DNA from: Enoplolaimus lenunculus
Taxonomy: Eukaryota > Nematoda > Enoplea > Enoplida > Thoracostomopsidae
DNA length: 64,000 nucleotides
NCBI GenBank assembly: GCA_030248215.1
Contig: JASANG010000259.1
Span: 1-64,000 of the forward strand
Direction of reading: 5' to 3'
The translations under genes and the position numbers were made by a program. The notes under the pieces are model-generated. The model was not told where the DNA came from and searched no databases. It saw only the letters and a program-made list of their open reading frames with translations. This document shows, one piece after another, positions 10,407 to 22,293 of the stretch. The stretch's first letter is position 1. Every line of letters starts with the position of its first letter.

Positions 10407-11139
10407 GCTGATTTTGTGTCGAAATATGAACGAACAATCGACTAATGTACATTCCGCCCGATATTTAATGTTCAGGCTTGAGCTTAGGCAAAGGCTAATA
10501 GTCATTGGTGAACGTTTTCCAAAATTTAAGCCTAAGTGTAAATGTTGAGGGGGGGCGTACACGAGCTAAAACGTTAAATGCTTTAATTAAACATAATTTA
10601 CAATGCATAGACACACAAGACACTTTGATCTATAACGGTTATTGTGAAAAAATGTGCCCTTATCTTGCCGGGATACGGTCGCCACCCCCAAACAAATTGT
10701 GTAAACTTCGTCTCTGGCCGATTCAAAAAGCCATCAAGCCATCAGGCCTCCAACACGGATGAAAACTAAAGTTTTGTATCATGATTTTAATGCTAAAATT
10801 ACGTTTGGCTTCACGTTCGCTTCACATCTCTGTGTTTCACCGTTACGTATCGCGTACGACCCTCGTCAGAAATTTCTAAATCCGACAGTGAACCTCGGTA
10901 TAGTCTAAATGTGCTCGCTAATGACATTAACCCTTGGGGCAATCTCGCGGTATCTTAGTTCATTGTTGTTATTTACACAATAGTCAATGTTTAGACGCCG
11001 TCGTTTGCGGGTACCCTATTATGACGAAGCCGAAGTTGTTGCTGGTAGACGAAGTAATGGCTAATATTTCAGCGTTGACTTAGACAATATCGTTGTCTAA
11101 AACGAAGGAAATAGTTTTGAGTAGCGAACCTGGGAACCA
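10407..11139. other. Intergenic DNA with TTAGGC-like patches and a family B remnant
   Basis: TAGGC-like words lie at 10474-10540. At 10795-10895, ACGTTTGGCTTCACGTTCGC and GTCAGAAATTTCTAAATCCG recall the right end of family B. Otherwise unrecognised. Confidence 0.4.
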
Positions 11140-11280
11140 GTTGGGGGCTCAGCCGGTTTAATATAATTTTGGATTCCACTAGAAAATTTGGAACCTTGTA
11201 AACTCACCGGAAACCCTTGTATGCCCCTGGTGAAAAATGTTTAGCCATCCGAACAGGGTGAGCTGGCTCTGCGGCCTCCG
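11140..11280 (-). mobile_element. Family A MITE copy (diverged)
   Basis: TAGAAAATTTGGAACCTTG, then AACCCTTGTATGCCCCTGG, then GGTGAGCTGGCTCTGCGGCC, in reverse orientation. The left part is worn. Confidence 0.7.
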
Positions 11281-11570
11281 GGCACATTCAGGGGTGTTGA
11301 CTTGCTAAATTGTCATACAAGCCAAGAATTATAATGACCTGTTCAAAGTACGGCTTGGGCTACGACATATATTATTTGTTGAGTATTGAGACATCAATAG
11401 CTTGATTACCAGCATTTTTTTCGTTAAATGTATTACGTATAATAATTGAGTTTTCTGGTAAGGGCGTAGCTATGAATTCATTCCTAGATGTATAACCGCG
11501 TCTAAAAGTTTTTTTGTGACCGAACGTAGCGACCGACAAAAGTTTTTGGACCTTTGCAGGTTAATTCTAC

Positions 11571-11786
11571 ACTGCAAAAAGTGATGAGTCAAATTGACTC
11601 TCTCGGAAATAGGCTTTTCCTGACTACACAAACTGAGTCAAATTCGACTCCGCCATAGTCAAATTCTACTCAGTGAGCAATTCAGTGAAACGAATTTGAC
11701 TCTGGCGGAGTCGAATTCTGACTCAGTTTGTGTTGTCAAGAAAAGCCTATTTCGGAGAGAGTCAATTTTACTCATCGCTTTTGCAA
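11571..11786. mobile_element. Family H hairpin MITE
   Basis: The whole element is an imperfect inverted repeat: ACTGCAAAAAGTGATGAGTC on the left faces ACTCATCGCTTTTGCA on the right, and GAAATAGGCTTTTCCTGAC faces AAGAAAAGCCTATTTC. A second copy lies at 29635-29829. Confidence 0.85.
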
Positions 11787-12182
11787 GATCGTAATTTCCT
11801 TAATTTGGACCGGTTCCATATTTTGATGATGTAAGCACCCGGTTACAATCTGGTACCTGGTCATCAGAACAATATAATGCTGACCCCCTGTTCTGATAGC
11901 CAATTTCTAATTAGTTGGTATTGATGTCCCTCCCGGTTTATGGTTTTTTTATCATTGTTATGCTTTAGTTAACTTATTAATGCGAACCAGATTAGTCATC
12001 TCTTAAACTGTATTGGTTTGCATTTACTGTTAGACAAACTGGTAGGCTGTGAGTCACAGAACTGATTTGACTATTTCCATCAACGTCCGCTTTTTCCAAA
12101 TAAATTGGCTCTAATTAGGATCGGCGTTAGGATCGTCGGCGACACTCAAACAGGTCCGTGCGGCTCCAAATAATTCGTTTCC
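11787..12182. other. Intergenic DNA, nothing recognised
   Basis: AT-rich, no coding signal. Confidence 0.5.
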
Positions 12183-12240
12183 CGGCTCTATTACTTCGTG
12201 GTCCACGAAAAAATTTTAGTTTGCCAAGATGTGACCCCGA
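12183..12240. mobile_element. Family M fragment
   Basis: TTACTTCGTGGTCCACGAAA and TTTTAGTTTGCCAAGATG, shared with 7183-7240 and, inverted, with 8556-8600. Confidence 0.5.
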
Positions 12241-12348
12241 AAATGAGAATTTAAGGGTAACTTCCGTAGGCGCTGGCGCTGATAATTGTAGTTATATATT
12301 AATTAACTGCAAGATAAGCGTTCAATATACATATGCAAGGTCTCATGT

Positions 12349-12512
12349 CGGGCCCGTAACCAAGAGGGGGGGCAGGCGGGCTGAGCCCCCTGGAGAAATA
12401 TTGGCCGCCCTAGAAAGTTTTCAACTTTGCTTACAAGTCATTCAAAACCCTTGAATGCCTCTCCTAAAAAATTTTTAGTCCCCGCCAGCAAGGTGATTTG
12501 GCTACGGGCCTG
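12349..12512 (-). mobile_element. Family A MITE copy
   Basis: GGGCCCGTAACCAAGAGGGG at the left and GATTTGGCTACGGGCCTG at the right, with the inner blocks reversed. It ends 18 bases before the minisatellite at 12531. Confidence 0.85.
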
Positions 12513-12530
12513 TCTCATGTATATAATGTA

Positions 12531-12890
12531 TTCGTCCGGCGGCGCACGGCTTCGTCCGGCGGCGCACGGCTTCGTCCGGCGGCGCACGGCTTCGTCCGGC
12601 GGCGCACGGCTTCGTCCGGCGGCGCACGGCTTCGTCCGGCGGCGCACGGCTTCGTCCGGCGGCGCACGGCTTCGTCCGGCGGCGCACGGCTTCGTCCGGC
12701 GGCGCACGGCTTCGTCCGGCGGCGCACGGCTTCGTCCGGCGGCGCACGGCTTCGTCCGGCGGCGCACGGCTTCGTCCGGCGGCGCACGGCTTCGTCCGGC
12801 GGCGCACGGCTTCGTCCGGCGGCGCACGGCTTCGTCCGGCGGCGCACGGCTTCGTCCGGCGGCGCACGGCTTCGTCCGGCGGCGCACGGC
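12531..12890 (+). repeat. Perfect 20-bp CpG-rich minisatellite, 18 units
   Basis: The unit TTCGTCCGGCGGCGCACGGC repeats 18 times without a single difference. Each unit has five CpG dinucleotides, about 90 in 360 bp, in an otherwise AT-rich region. As 20 is not a multiple of three and the unit has no stop, the open frames through it on both strands are a by-product. I see no evidence that it is translated. Confidence 0.95.
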
Positions 12891-13749
12891 GAGTATAGCA
12901 CAACTCTAAAGTATACTTTGTTGCCGTCTAGAGAAACGGACGCCCATAAAAGTAATACGGACCTTAATTGGTATTCGCTCAGATTACAAATTCGTTAAAC
13001 TAAAAACTGTTTTGGTTTTATGCTTTTAAATTTGCACTGTAGCAGTCTACCTGATGTTTGCTGTTGTACTAAAAATAATACCTTCAAATCACTATATTTA
13101 TCGTTTGAAGCTCGTAAAAACACAACAATATGACACTAAACCATTGCGGTTGTTTTTACTTGTAACCGGATCCACAGATGTGGACGGGTGGTGGGACGTG
13201 CTGCCGCTCCATTGGAAAGTTTTCGTGACAAAAATGGTAAAAACAATTTCCGTTCAGAAAAATGTCACATATATTGCATACAGTACAAATTGCGTTAACA
13301 TAACTTTTGCCAGCCCCCGTCAGAAATATGAACAAATGCGCCGCTGGTTGCAGGGCATATTTTTGCGTCATAAAATGCATTAATTATTGCAAGTGTAACT
13401 GGAAAAGCTATACGATGTACAACTCGTTTCTTGCCATCGCCGAAATGAACCGGGCGCATGGGCGTAGCCATGATTTCGGTTTGCATTTTTACAGTATGTA
13501 CTAAGGTTAAACGCATATTAACAAGCTGCAGTTACTTTTTTTCCAAACCATTGGAACGAACCATGGGCCCCTTCGCTACCCTGAGGCTACAACACTTGTG
13601 CAAACCCGTAAATGAAACAGTATTATCGATTTGCGTTTGCTGCTATGAAAGCCGAGTAAGGTCATCAAATTAGCGCAAACCGAATTTCAACCAGCTGCGG
13701 CCCTGTTAGCTATCGATATCTTTCGGTATCAAACAGAATCCGGCCCATG
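12891..13749. other. Intergenic DNA with a family B fragment
   Basis: 13250-13330 (GTCACATATATTGCATACAG ... GCCAGCCCCCGTCAGAAAT) resembles the interior of family B at 18530-18575. No gene supported. Confidence 0.4.
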
Positions 13750-13913
13750 CTACTATAAGGGGCGTCCAGGTTTCTGGTGGATCCGTAAAAGAGTAGGGTT
13801 AGATCCTAGATTACAATTTTTTGCTTAGGCTTAGGAACACATTTTTGCAACGCTTAGGTTTAGGCTTAAGCTTAGGAATACGCAAAATCTACTGTTACGG
13901 CCCTTAAAGTAAC
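13750..13913 (+). mobile_element. Family D MITE copy
   Basis: TACTATAAGGGGCGTCCAGG at the left and GCCCTTAAAGTAAC at the right, with an interior of TTGCTTAGGCTTAGGAACAC and GCTTAGGTTTAGGC. Confidence 0.8.
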
Positions 13914-14465
13914 ATTGGCCAAGAATCCCAATTGAATTTGAGATGTTTTGAGATTTTACTTCGCTTATTTCGTTCGCTGTGTAAGTTTTCTGAAAAAAAT
14001 TTCACAAGTTCAGCTTGAATGGGTTTTGTAATTAACTTGGGTACATTTTAAGTACCTACGACACTTATGGAATATGGTGATAAGAGCTTAAATGTTCGTA
14101 TTTTAATAGCTTGAATGTTTAGAATTCCACAAATTGACGTTGACCATTGGACAGTTTTATAGTTTCCACCACGATGAAAAATGCCCCCCTCACAAATAAC
14201 ACATGTATAGCTGAAAGCCGTAACAGTAGTATAAGCATATTTTGAAGCCCGCTGCTAAAGCTTCCAACGGTACGTCAAGGACACACCCGTTAGTGATTTT
14301 AAAACACAGCATCGAATAATAATCCACATGTCAGAAACAACTTGTCAGTATTTCAGGTAATAATTAATTCCGTTCTGCTATTACCGCAGCTTATGTATCG
14401 CTCATGTTTCGTTAACCCCAAATGTCAGCCAAAATGCCATCAAGAGCAAAAAGCTTTCACTGATA
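13914..14465. other. Intergenic DNA with a small family P-like piece at 14218-14246
   Basis: GCCGTAACAGTAGTATAAGC recurs near 19810 and at the left end of 55313-55489. No gene seen. Confidence 0.4.
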
Positions 14466-14832
14466 TGTATTTGGCCTCTCCAGACGGTACCCACCCCCCT
14501 GTTATTCGGTTACGAACTGTTATTTATTATTAACCCGCCCCCCCGCCGTCCTTGTCTACTGACATATATGCGGTGTTGCAATTATCCGTTAAATTAAACG
14601 TTTATTGGTCTTGAATCAAAAGCTTGAGCAATAATGCAAGGTTAAACGTAGGAATTACGTTCAAACTTTAGTCCGCTTTAAAGTTCCGAACTCAACTTTA
14701 TTTGGGCCTGGAGTCATTTATGGACTCTAATTAGGGTTTAGGGACTCTATCAGCTTCCGGACTCTTATTAGGCATACGGACTCCAATTGAGACTCAAAAT
14801 GGGGACGGCCTCTTATTCGACTCACTACAGTA
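14466..14832 (-). mobile_element. Family E MITE copy, one end truncated
   Basis: Reverse-orientation match to 3218-3659: CTGTTATTCGGTTACGAACTG, ATTTATGGACTCTAATTAGG, GAGACTCAAAATGGGGACGG and finally TTCGACTCACTACAGTA. The end near 14466 lacks the outer TIR. Confidence 0.75.
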
Positions 14833-17186
14833 TTCCTAAACGTAAAGCATAAGCAAAACTTTTCCACTGAAAGCCCGAAGCGGAACTACAAAAGTTGCGA
14901 CCGTTGTCCAGTTACCAGATGTAGGGCGAAATGTTGAAACAGCTTCATCTTCTGCCCACGGCTGGAAACAGATCACCGACTGAATCATGGCGTTACAGTT
15001 GTTGTTATACATAACAAACAAACAATACAGCGATTGTTATTTTCTTATCTCTTTGTTATCCTTGCATTATTTATCTTTATTTTTGTTTTGCTAAACACAT
15101 CACAGCTCCTGGTTAAATTTTGCACTGGAGTTCATAATAATTGTGTGTCTGGTTATTAGGTTGTCTCAATTGTAACTTACGGGTGACCAAATGCATTTAC
15201 GTATTGTGTTCACCTGGATCCAACGCGAAATTGGTGTTTGTGTCCGGCACTTCAAGTCATGTTCACGTCACAGACGATGCGGCTTCTAAGTTTATGAAGG
15301 AGGGACTTAAACAGACCGCGGAAGTTTGTTCTGTGAGCAAATGTTGGCGTTCGGCCAAAATTAGATTGATCTCGCCGGAAAAGACAACACTGATTATACT
15401 GCCAAAACGGCCGAAGATGGCTTCTGGGGGAGCTGATAATCCAAGACACGGTCGCGGGTATGGCTAGCAATCAGATATTGTTGGTACCCCAATGTTGCTG
15501 TCTACGTTTGGTTTTTGGGAGCAAGGAACCGGCATAAACGCCACCCACAGTCCCAATTTCCCAGTACGTCACTATGCCCGTCCACTGCAGGGTATAATCA
15601 TAATATCGAATGTTGCATCTTTATCGCACTCTGATTTGCAATAGTAATTTTATTATTAATTTAATTCGTTTAGGCTTCGTACTGTTATCTTTAACCAGCT
15701 ATACATAATAATAATAATAATAGTAATAATAATAGCATTATTATTTTACGACATACACTGATTTAAAATAAAATATACAACAACGCAATGACAGTTTTCA
15801 GAAAACAAAATTATTTGTTATTATGGAAAAGTTGCACCGCGTGGATCGGCCATTGTGGGCCCCCATGCAACGGTTATAAAAGTGAAACGTTTCAGCGAGC
15901 GAAGCGAACGAGAAGCCAAACGCATTTTTAACAACTAAAACAAAATCTTGGTTTTGATCCCTGTTGCGGATTTGTCGACTATCTGATCCCTGCGGTTAAA
16001 TCTGCCAGAGACAGCGTGTGTACACCACGGCGTGCTCTTGTAAGCACTAACAGTTCATATTATCAACAATCTCTGCTACTCGTAAACTAGACTGTTTGTT
16101 GCCGCTATCATTGTGCCTAAATATTTGCTAATCGCCTAAAATTGCACATCTTTTAAGCGTATTTCTTACCAGTGACAAGAGCCGTTTGCTAAAAATAAAC
16201 GCACAAATTGTAAAATATTGCACTGCACATTGCGTTTAGCGCAGTTGCAGTCAATAAAAAAAGCGTTCTGATATGTTTGCATACTGTTCGGTATACAGAA
16301 TTTTGAGGCATTTCGAACAAACCTATTTAGCTTTGTTTTATAAGCCACATCGAATCCAATCCTTGTATGCCGGTCGCAAATTTTTTGCCCCTGCTTATGA
16401 ACTTGATTAATTAACACTTGATATATATGGCTGTAAATACCTGGAAAGATGTGAAAACAGACACGTTTGCCATACTTAGCATATCGGGGTCATACTAATT
16501 TCCTCGCAAGTTACTCTCGGTCGCGAACGCTGTCCATGGATCGCACACACAAGGCCAGAGGAAATCGTGGCTGGTGCCGTTCAACTCAGCCTCCATCGCC
16601 TAGAAAATGTCTGCCCCGTATGTAAGCTAGTTATTTCAACGGCATGCCCATAGTTTTGGCCTCAGTAGCACATTTAGCTAGGTACAAGTCTGGTTCGGTT
16701 GCAGTAAGACAGTCCCGAAGTGAATTATTACGCTTCCGCAACCAAGATGCACAACTGGGAATATTAGCAATAATTCGTGTTAGCCAAAATTGGTAGACAT
16801 AACGGATCACAAAGGGTATGATTTTATATGGACTTAGGCGGAACGTTAGCTAATCGCACGTATTACACTTAAACAGAGCATTTTTTATTTATTAACCAGG
16901 TTTTGTTTACTTGTCAAAAACGGTTTTCTTTTGCTTTAAACAACAATATTTTTCAGGTATACAAACCGTGGTTTCGTACCATAATTTGTATCAGGTATTT
17001 TACAATCGAGATAGCAGCCCTGATAAAGTTTTGCAGTAAATTGCCAAGCAATTAGATACAACGGTTTGAGCTTAGCCTATTGTAAGTGGGATTTCTTCCA
17101 GGAAAATGTATGACATATTTGATAGTTTAATTATTAATGTTCATGGTTTTTATTTTAAAAATACTTTCAGATAACAAATAAACCAT
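14833..17186. other. Intergenic DNA; short AAT repeat and family B-like tail, no gene supported
   Basis: An (AAT)n run lies at 15703-15733. At 15868-15975, GCGAGCGAAGCGAACGAGAA and the following AAGCCAAACGC recall an end of family B or J seen at 34620 and 52915. A 108-codon open frame at 15141-15467 has no recognisable domain. The rest is unique AT-rich DNA. Confidence 0.4.
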
Positions 17187-17352
17187 CAGGTTCGTAGCCA
17201 GTTCACCTTGTAAAGGGGGCTCAATAAAATTTTCAGGACGGACATACAAGGGTGGTTTTCAATGACTTACAAACAAGGTTGAAAACGTTCCGGGGGGGGC
17301 GAAAAGGGGCGGGAGTCCGAGTGACCCTGGCCCTCCTTCGCTACAGGCCAGC
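17187..17352 (+). mobile_element. Family A MITE copy
   Basis: AGGTTCGTAGCCAGTTCACC at the left, CAATGACTTACAAACAAGG in the middle and CTTCGCTACAGGCCAG at the right. Confidence 0.8.
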
Positions 17353-17529
17353 CAACGATTTCAAAGACAATATTTTACCAATTAAAATTATATTTTATGT
17401 ATTGATATTGATTTCAATTGTTAATCTCGGCTCTTATACACTTTCCACTAAGTTTAAGTCCAAAGTGTTAGCCTAATACAAACCTAATGCGGGGTTCACG
17501 TTATAACCGGGGCAGCTTGGGACACGTTT

Positions 17530-17757
17530 TGTCCCTATTGGACTATTGGGTAACATTTTGTCTGCTTATAAACCCCATATCGTATTCAAAAATTCGTATT
17601 TGTCTGCTAATATCATGTGTAGGTCACCTTTTGTCCTTCAATATCATATGATATTCGAGGTATTGTCTGCGAATATCATATGATATATTTTCAAATGTCT
17701 GCATAGTTGAGGTAACATACCCAAATTGTCCTGTTGAATATCATATGATACTAGAAT
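17530..17757. repeat. Degenerate tandem repeat with TATCATATGATA palindromes
   Basis: TATCATATGATA occurs intact near 17641, 17676 and 17740, and altered near 17611 (AATATCATGTG). TTGTCTGC or TTGTCC words sit in between at rough 35-65 base intervals. Confidence 0.65.
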
Positions 17758-18408
17758 TTGAAAAGTTTGAAAATCCAAGAGCCCTCATTTCGTTGCCAGA
17801 GTATAGCCGGCTCTGAGAAAAATTCGGTTTTATATCCTGGTATACACACGAATCATTTATGATATGATTATTATAACGAAAAAATGAAATAAATTAGCGT
17901 TTAATGAGTTTATTGCGCTTTACTTTAGCTACAAGCAATGTTAGCCATGCTAAAATTAAAAAGCTGAAAAACTTCCGGTGTCGCTATGGCTTTTAAGTTT
18001 ATTTGAAACAATTTTAGACCAGGTTAAAAGTGACTAAACTTTAAAAGAATAACGTTTATTACAGAGAGGTCATGGGTGCAATAGTTCTAAGTGACTGCAA
18101 GCCACATGCCAAAAATATCCTGTATTATTAGTCGAGTCATTGGTTTAAAGTCAAACGGTGTTTCAGTGATAATATTTTGGCTAAATTGTCAATTACGGAA
18201 ACTGACTGTCTATTAAACAGCGTAGGGTTTCCAGCTGTTTATAATTTTGTCAGGTTTGCGCAACGACGAACTGACAGAGGGGCTCACGAAGATTGCTAGC
18301 GTAGAAAAAGAAATTATTGCAAACATTTAATGCTGTCAAACTATAAACCTATTTTGTTAGTAGTCCGAAAAACATATCCTTCGTAAGGACGGGCTCCGTA
18401 ACCGTTGT
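17758..18408. other. Intergenic AT-rich DNA, nothing recognised
   Basis: No coding or repeat signal. Confidence 0.5.
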
Positions 18409-18588
18409 CACTAGCAGATTCAGTTGGGGTGAAGATGCGGGGGGTGGTATACGCCCCTCCCCCGTGAGAAAATTTTTGATAAAATGGTAAGGTTACCTTA
18501 CAATTTTCCCATCATCAGAAACTTGACACATTATATATAGCATACAGTAAAAATTGCGTTGCATAACTTTTGCCAGCCAACTTCTTGT
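18409..18588 (+). mobile_element. Family B MITE copy, right end disrupted
   Basis: TCACTAGCAGATTCAG at the left, then CGCCCCTCCCCCGTGAGAAA, TGATAAAATGGTAAGGTTAC and GCATAACTTTTGCCAGCC. The expected right end is missing, because family O starts at 18589. Confidence 0.6.
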
Positions 18589-18880
18589 CAGCGCCGGATT
18601 AAAGGGGGTGGCACCGGGACTCCCACCAGAAGGAAGCCTCCTACCAACCGAAAACTGGCTTAAGTTCAAATCTACAATAGTCCCTTGGTCATAAATTTTG
18701 TTTCATACTTTTGGTACAATTTGCTTCATTAAAATGTATCACTTTAAGCTCTGGTGTATTAAATAATTATGGTTAATAAAACGGTCTGCTAGTCGTATGG
18801 GAGCCGGGCCTCCTGGTCATATGGGTACCATGTCTCCTGCATGGGCCCCGCGCCTCACACCGCCTTAATCCGGCCCTGCT
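18589..18880 (+). mobile_element. Family O MITE (292 bp)
   Basis: CAGCGCCGGATTAAAGGGGG at the left and CCGCCTTAATCCGGCCCTG at the right are inverted. It lies directly against the truncated right side of a family B copy, so it probably inserted into it. Confidence 0.7.
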
Positions 18881-20772
18881 TTTTTTAAGAAATTTGTTGA
18901 TTCTCGGTTGCCTGTACTTATGGACCAGTCCTTGGCTGCATTATTACACTTGTTTTTAAATTAACCTGGAAAAATTTTTGTTTCTGTAAAAATGTTTAGG
19001 TTAACGATATGCATTTAAGTTTTTTTAATGCTCATTAATAAATTTTTTATACGTAGACGTCACTATATATGTATATATTTATATATATATACAAATATAC
19101 ATACATATATATTTAGATATACATATATTTATATATTTGTTTCATATTCAATTTACACAAAATATCATTAGGTATAACTCTGTGCTGCTAATTGTGTAAT
19201 TTTCTCATAAATACAACGCTGCCGTGTAAAAATAGACATTTCTTTGTTCAAAATTTTATTTTTAATATCACTTTTACGGTGTTGTTTGAAAATTTAGCAA
19301 AAAAAGTTTTATTTTTTCATACGAATCTTTTCTTGTCATAAACTTTAAATTTTAGCATCTCCCACCACTGTATTCAGATTAGAATATAATAATCTAAACC
19401 CGTCACAAATAAGATATTGCAATAAGTTGAAATTCGACTATCCGGGGTTGGTGTGGTTACACTAAAAAATTTTCGAACTGCGAAAATTTTTAAGTCAACT
19501 GAACCGGATTTTAAAAAAATTTAAACATTCGGTCACAAACTATTTTTTGCTGCCAAATGACATTCTGTTACCTTGTTTTTTTGTCAACTTTGGGATTTTT
19601 GCCCATTTCTATCGTACGTTTTTGGGTTAAGACTTAGGTAAATGTTTGGACATCGGCTTAAATTTAGGTTTTAGGCAAACCGTTTTCTAAATGTAACCTT
19701 ATGCTATTCCCAAGCGTAAATGCGAGGGAAAGTGCACAACAACCGCAGTTTGTGTTTAATCTACAGTATTTTAGTCTATACCGGATGCCGGCCAACGCTT
19801 AAAATAGGCCGGAACAGTAGTATAAGCATATGCCTATGCGTAAGCGTAAGCTTTATCGTAAGAATGAGCTTATACCTAAGCCTTTAAGCATAAAAATTAG
19901 TCAAACGCTTAAGCAAATACTCGAGCGAATTCTTCGAAGAATAATATCGATTGCCCGAAATCAATTGAGCTAAGTTCAGCAGCAATAAATTAGATATTTC
20001 GCAGTCCGTAAAACTATTAAGCAATAGCATAAGATCAAGATATAAGACTGAAGTTGTATTAGAACGTACCTAAACGACTCAACAGACAGTGTTAATACCC
20101 TTGTAGCAAAAAATAGTTTTTTTATTCGAATACATTTAGAGTAAATGTTAAAAAATGTTTCAAAAATTTCAACAGTAAAATTTGATTCATTTAAATTTTA
20201 AAATTCAAAAGGTTTTCACCGCTGATAGTCATACAATACTTGTTTATATAATGTGTTTCAGTGATGCACTAAAATGAGTTAATATTGCAAATACTGAAAT
20301 GTTTATTTTGTTGTTTAAACTAATTTGACAATCTATTTTTTATTTCTACCCGAAATGTTTGCTAATCAAGCTGGTTAGTAGCCAAAATGGGTGTGAGCAG
20401 CCCGCTCGAAAACCTCCATGTCTTAAAACAGTCTTAGCCATGTTTGTAAATCATATGACTTCTACTACTTGTAGGCATGTTCCTCATATAATCGTTTTGC
20501 CCAATGAAATATTGATCTGGTAGCGGGGCTGAAATTAAGAAGTCCAGGTGTACGAAAAATACATTTTTACATAACCAGGGATCGTAGCCAGAATTTCATT
20601 TCGGGAGAAAATATTAACTACAAACGTGCTTTTTTCGAGTCTTTTTAGCAATTTCAAAGGGTTATATCGCTTTATCACCCTTGTATACGCTCCAGTATGT
20701 TATCAAACTCATATACAGTATACCTCATATTCAATCTAGCCTAAGCTATTTCAAATTGCACCGAAAGTTGAT
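18881..20772. other. Intergenic DNA with TA-rich repeat (19060-19140) and TTAGGC-like words (19625-19930)
   Basis: The TA/ATAC repeat is clear. 19797-19935 contains GGCCGGAACAGTAGTATAAG and many TAAGC/AGCTTA words like family P. Near 20580, GATCGTAGCCAGAATTTC is the end of a further worn element. No gene seen. Confidence 0.4.
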
Positions 20773-21048
20773 AATTACCCTTTCTCACATGAATATTTTC
20801 TATTTTCCCTGAGACCAACTTTTATGCTAGGATTCGAACTCCGGTGACTGGAGTGGGAGGCGTATACCATCACCACTCAGCTATAGGAGCTTGACTCTCG
20901 AGCCCGAGGAGGCTCTCACGTCTTGTGGTGATTTAGTACTATGTATACGTGTTGCAATTGTTAAACACGGTGCGATATATATTATTTAACGTATATACAC
21001 TGCGCTTAGTTGTCTATAGGCAACTCAATGGGAGAAGGGGTTAAGGTT
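20773..21048 (-). mobile_element. Family C TIR element with tRNA-like core (subfamily 2)
   Basis: ACCCTTTCTCACATGAATATT at one end and GAGAAGGGGTTAAGG at the other. On the minus strand the core has an A-box-like TAGCTGAGTGGTGATGG and a B-box GGAGTTCGAATCC. Positions 20836-20865 carry the ACTCCAGT / ACTGGAGT inverted pair of subfamily 2, slightly altered. Confidence 0.8.
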
Positions 21049-21201
21049 TAAAGTTTAATATAACAACATAACCAATTTAATTAACCTACTTAGTTTCATT
21101 TCCTTGTACCATTAGCCACCAATTGCCTGCTTCCTTACATATGGTCTTAGCACAAAACAGGTTGGCTTTAGTGAAAATAAAATCGGTTTCCTTAAGCACC
21201 A

Positions 21202-21378
21202 ACAAGGCCGTTACCACGGGGAGGGCATTGGAAGGCCGTATCGCACCCCCGCCAAATTTGGCCAGTACCCCCCAAATAGACTCGGTGTAAAAGTAAACAA
21301 TCTTGAATTGCAATTGTAAGGGCACCCCAAAATTATTCGCTACCTTCCCAAATATAATTTTTTGCGTACGCCCCTGTG
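21202..21378 (-). mobile_element. Family N element copy
   Basis: CGCCAAATTTGGCCAGTACC, AATAGACTCGGTGTAAAAG, CCCCAAAATTATTCGCTACC and TACGCCCCTG match 9528-9700 in reverse complement. Confidence 0.65.
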
Positions 21379-21794
21379 CATCAACCCTGCACCTGTGCTA
21401 ACAATACCTTAAATCTCAAATCATTTTAATTTTTGTATCCCTATCCAGTATAGCTGAGGCCAACATATCAAAATGGGACGGCGAAAAATTACGCTGACGT
21501 CAAATTTAAACTAAGTTTCACATTTTATTTTTGATTAAAGTAAAATATTATTCAAAAAAGCGTTTATTTTTAAATTTGCAATCATAAATTAATCACTTGT
21601 GATGGCTGTGTTGTTCAACCTCACCATGGCGGCCTGTATCAGCGGACTCGTACCATATTATATTAACTGCCAGATAATATATTTCGTACTAAAAGTGACC
21701 ATTATTATTGTTTTTTACACTCATCATTAAAATTACTCTATTGTCCATGACTGTGTCATATGCTTTTGGTTCGGTGATTTGGCAATTTGCCAGC
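21379..21794. other. Intergenic AT-rich DNA, nothing recognised
   Basis: No supported feature. Confidence 0.5.
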
Positions 21795-21976
21795 AGCAGT
21801 CAGACCTGCTGTTAGCCGGCCTTGCTAGAGGGGCTAATCATTTTTCAGTAAGGGCATACAATGGTTTTCGATCACCGAGCAAGGTTGAACATTTGCTACG
21901 GGAGGACCGAAATTTTTTCGTGATTGGGGGGGGGGGGGCTAAGCAACCCTGCAAGCCCTCTGGCTACTGGTCCGGT
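21795..21976 (+). mobile_element. Family A MITE copy (diverged)
   Basis: GGGCATACAATGGTTTTCG and GAGCAAGGTTGAACATTTGC are the inner blocks and CTCTGGCTACTGGTCC the right end. A 12-base G run sits in the usual G-rich position. Confidence 0.75.
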
Positions 21977-22293
21977 AGTAGTGCGTATTGCTGTCCAAGT
22001 GAGACAGAGGAATGCTATACAAATGTTGGCTCTGGCTTAAGCGTAGTTAGGCTGCTTTCATTTTACCAGGGCACAATCTCGTGTAAAAAGTATTTTCTTC
22101 AACCAGCATAGCGAGTGTGGAATTTTTTGAGTCTTTCAATCCAGAAGATTATTGTGACAAACGCCTGTTATTAAATTGCTCTTTTTTACCTCCCCCCCCG
22201 TATATACACTCCAACAATGAGGGTTAGTATTCTGGCTTGAATATTACACCCGTATACGGTGTTGAAAAGATAAGTAGGTTATGTTGGGACCAT
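21977..22293. other. Intergenic DNA, nothing recognised
   Basis: No supported feature. Confidence 0.5.

Noticed and set aside
12531-12890. CRISPR-like array
   Set aside because: The units are directly joined, with no unique spacers, and the DNA is clearly from an animal.
12427-12998. Several 128-166 codon open frames on both strands through the minisatellite, coding 20-residue repeats
   Set aside because: They follow from a 20-bp unit without stop codons, which leaves every frame open. The flanking codons show no coding signal.
15141-15467. 108-codon open frame with slightly richer GC content
   Set aside because: No domain, splice-site logic or homology that I can recognise. It could be a piece of an unknown element, so it is not called a gene.
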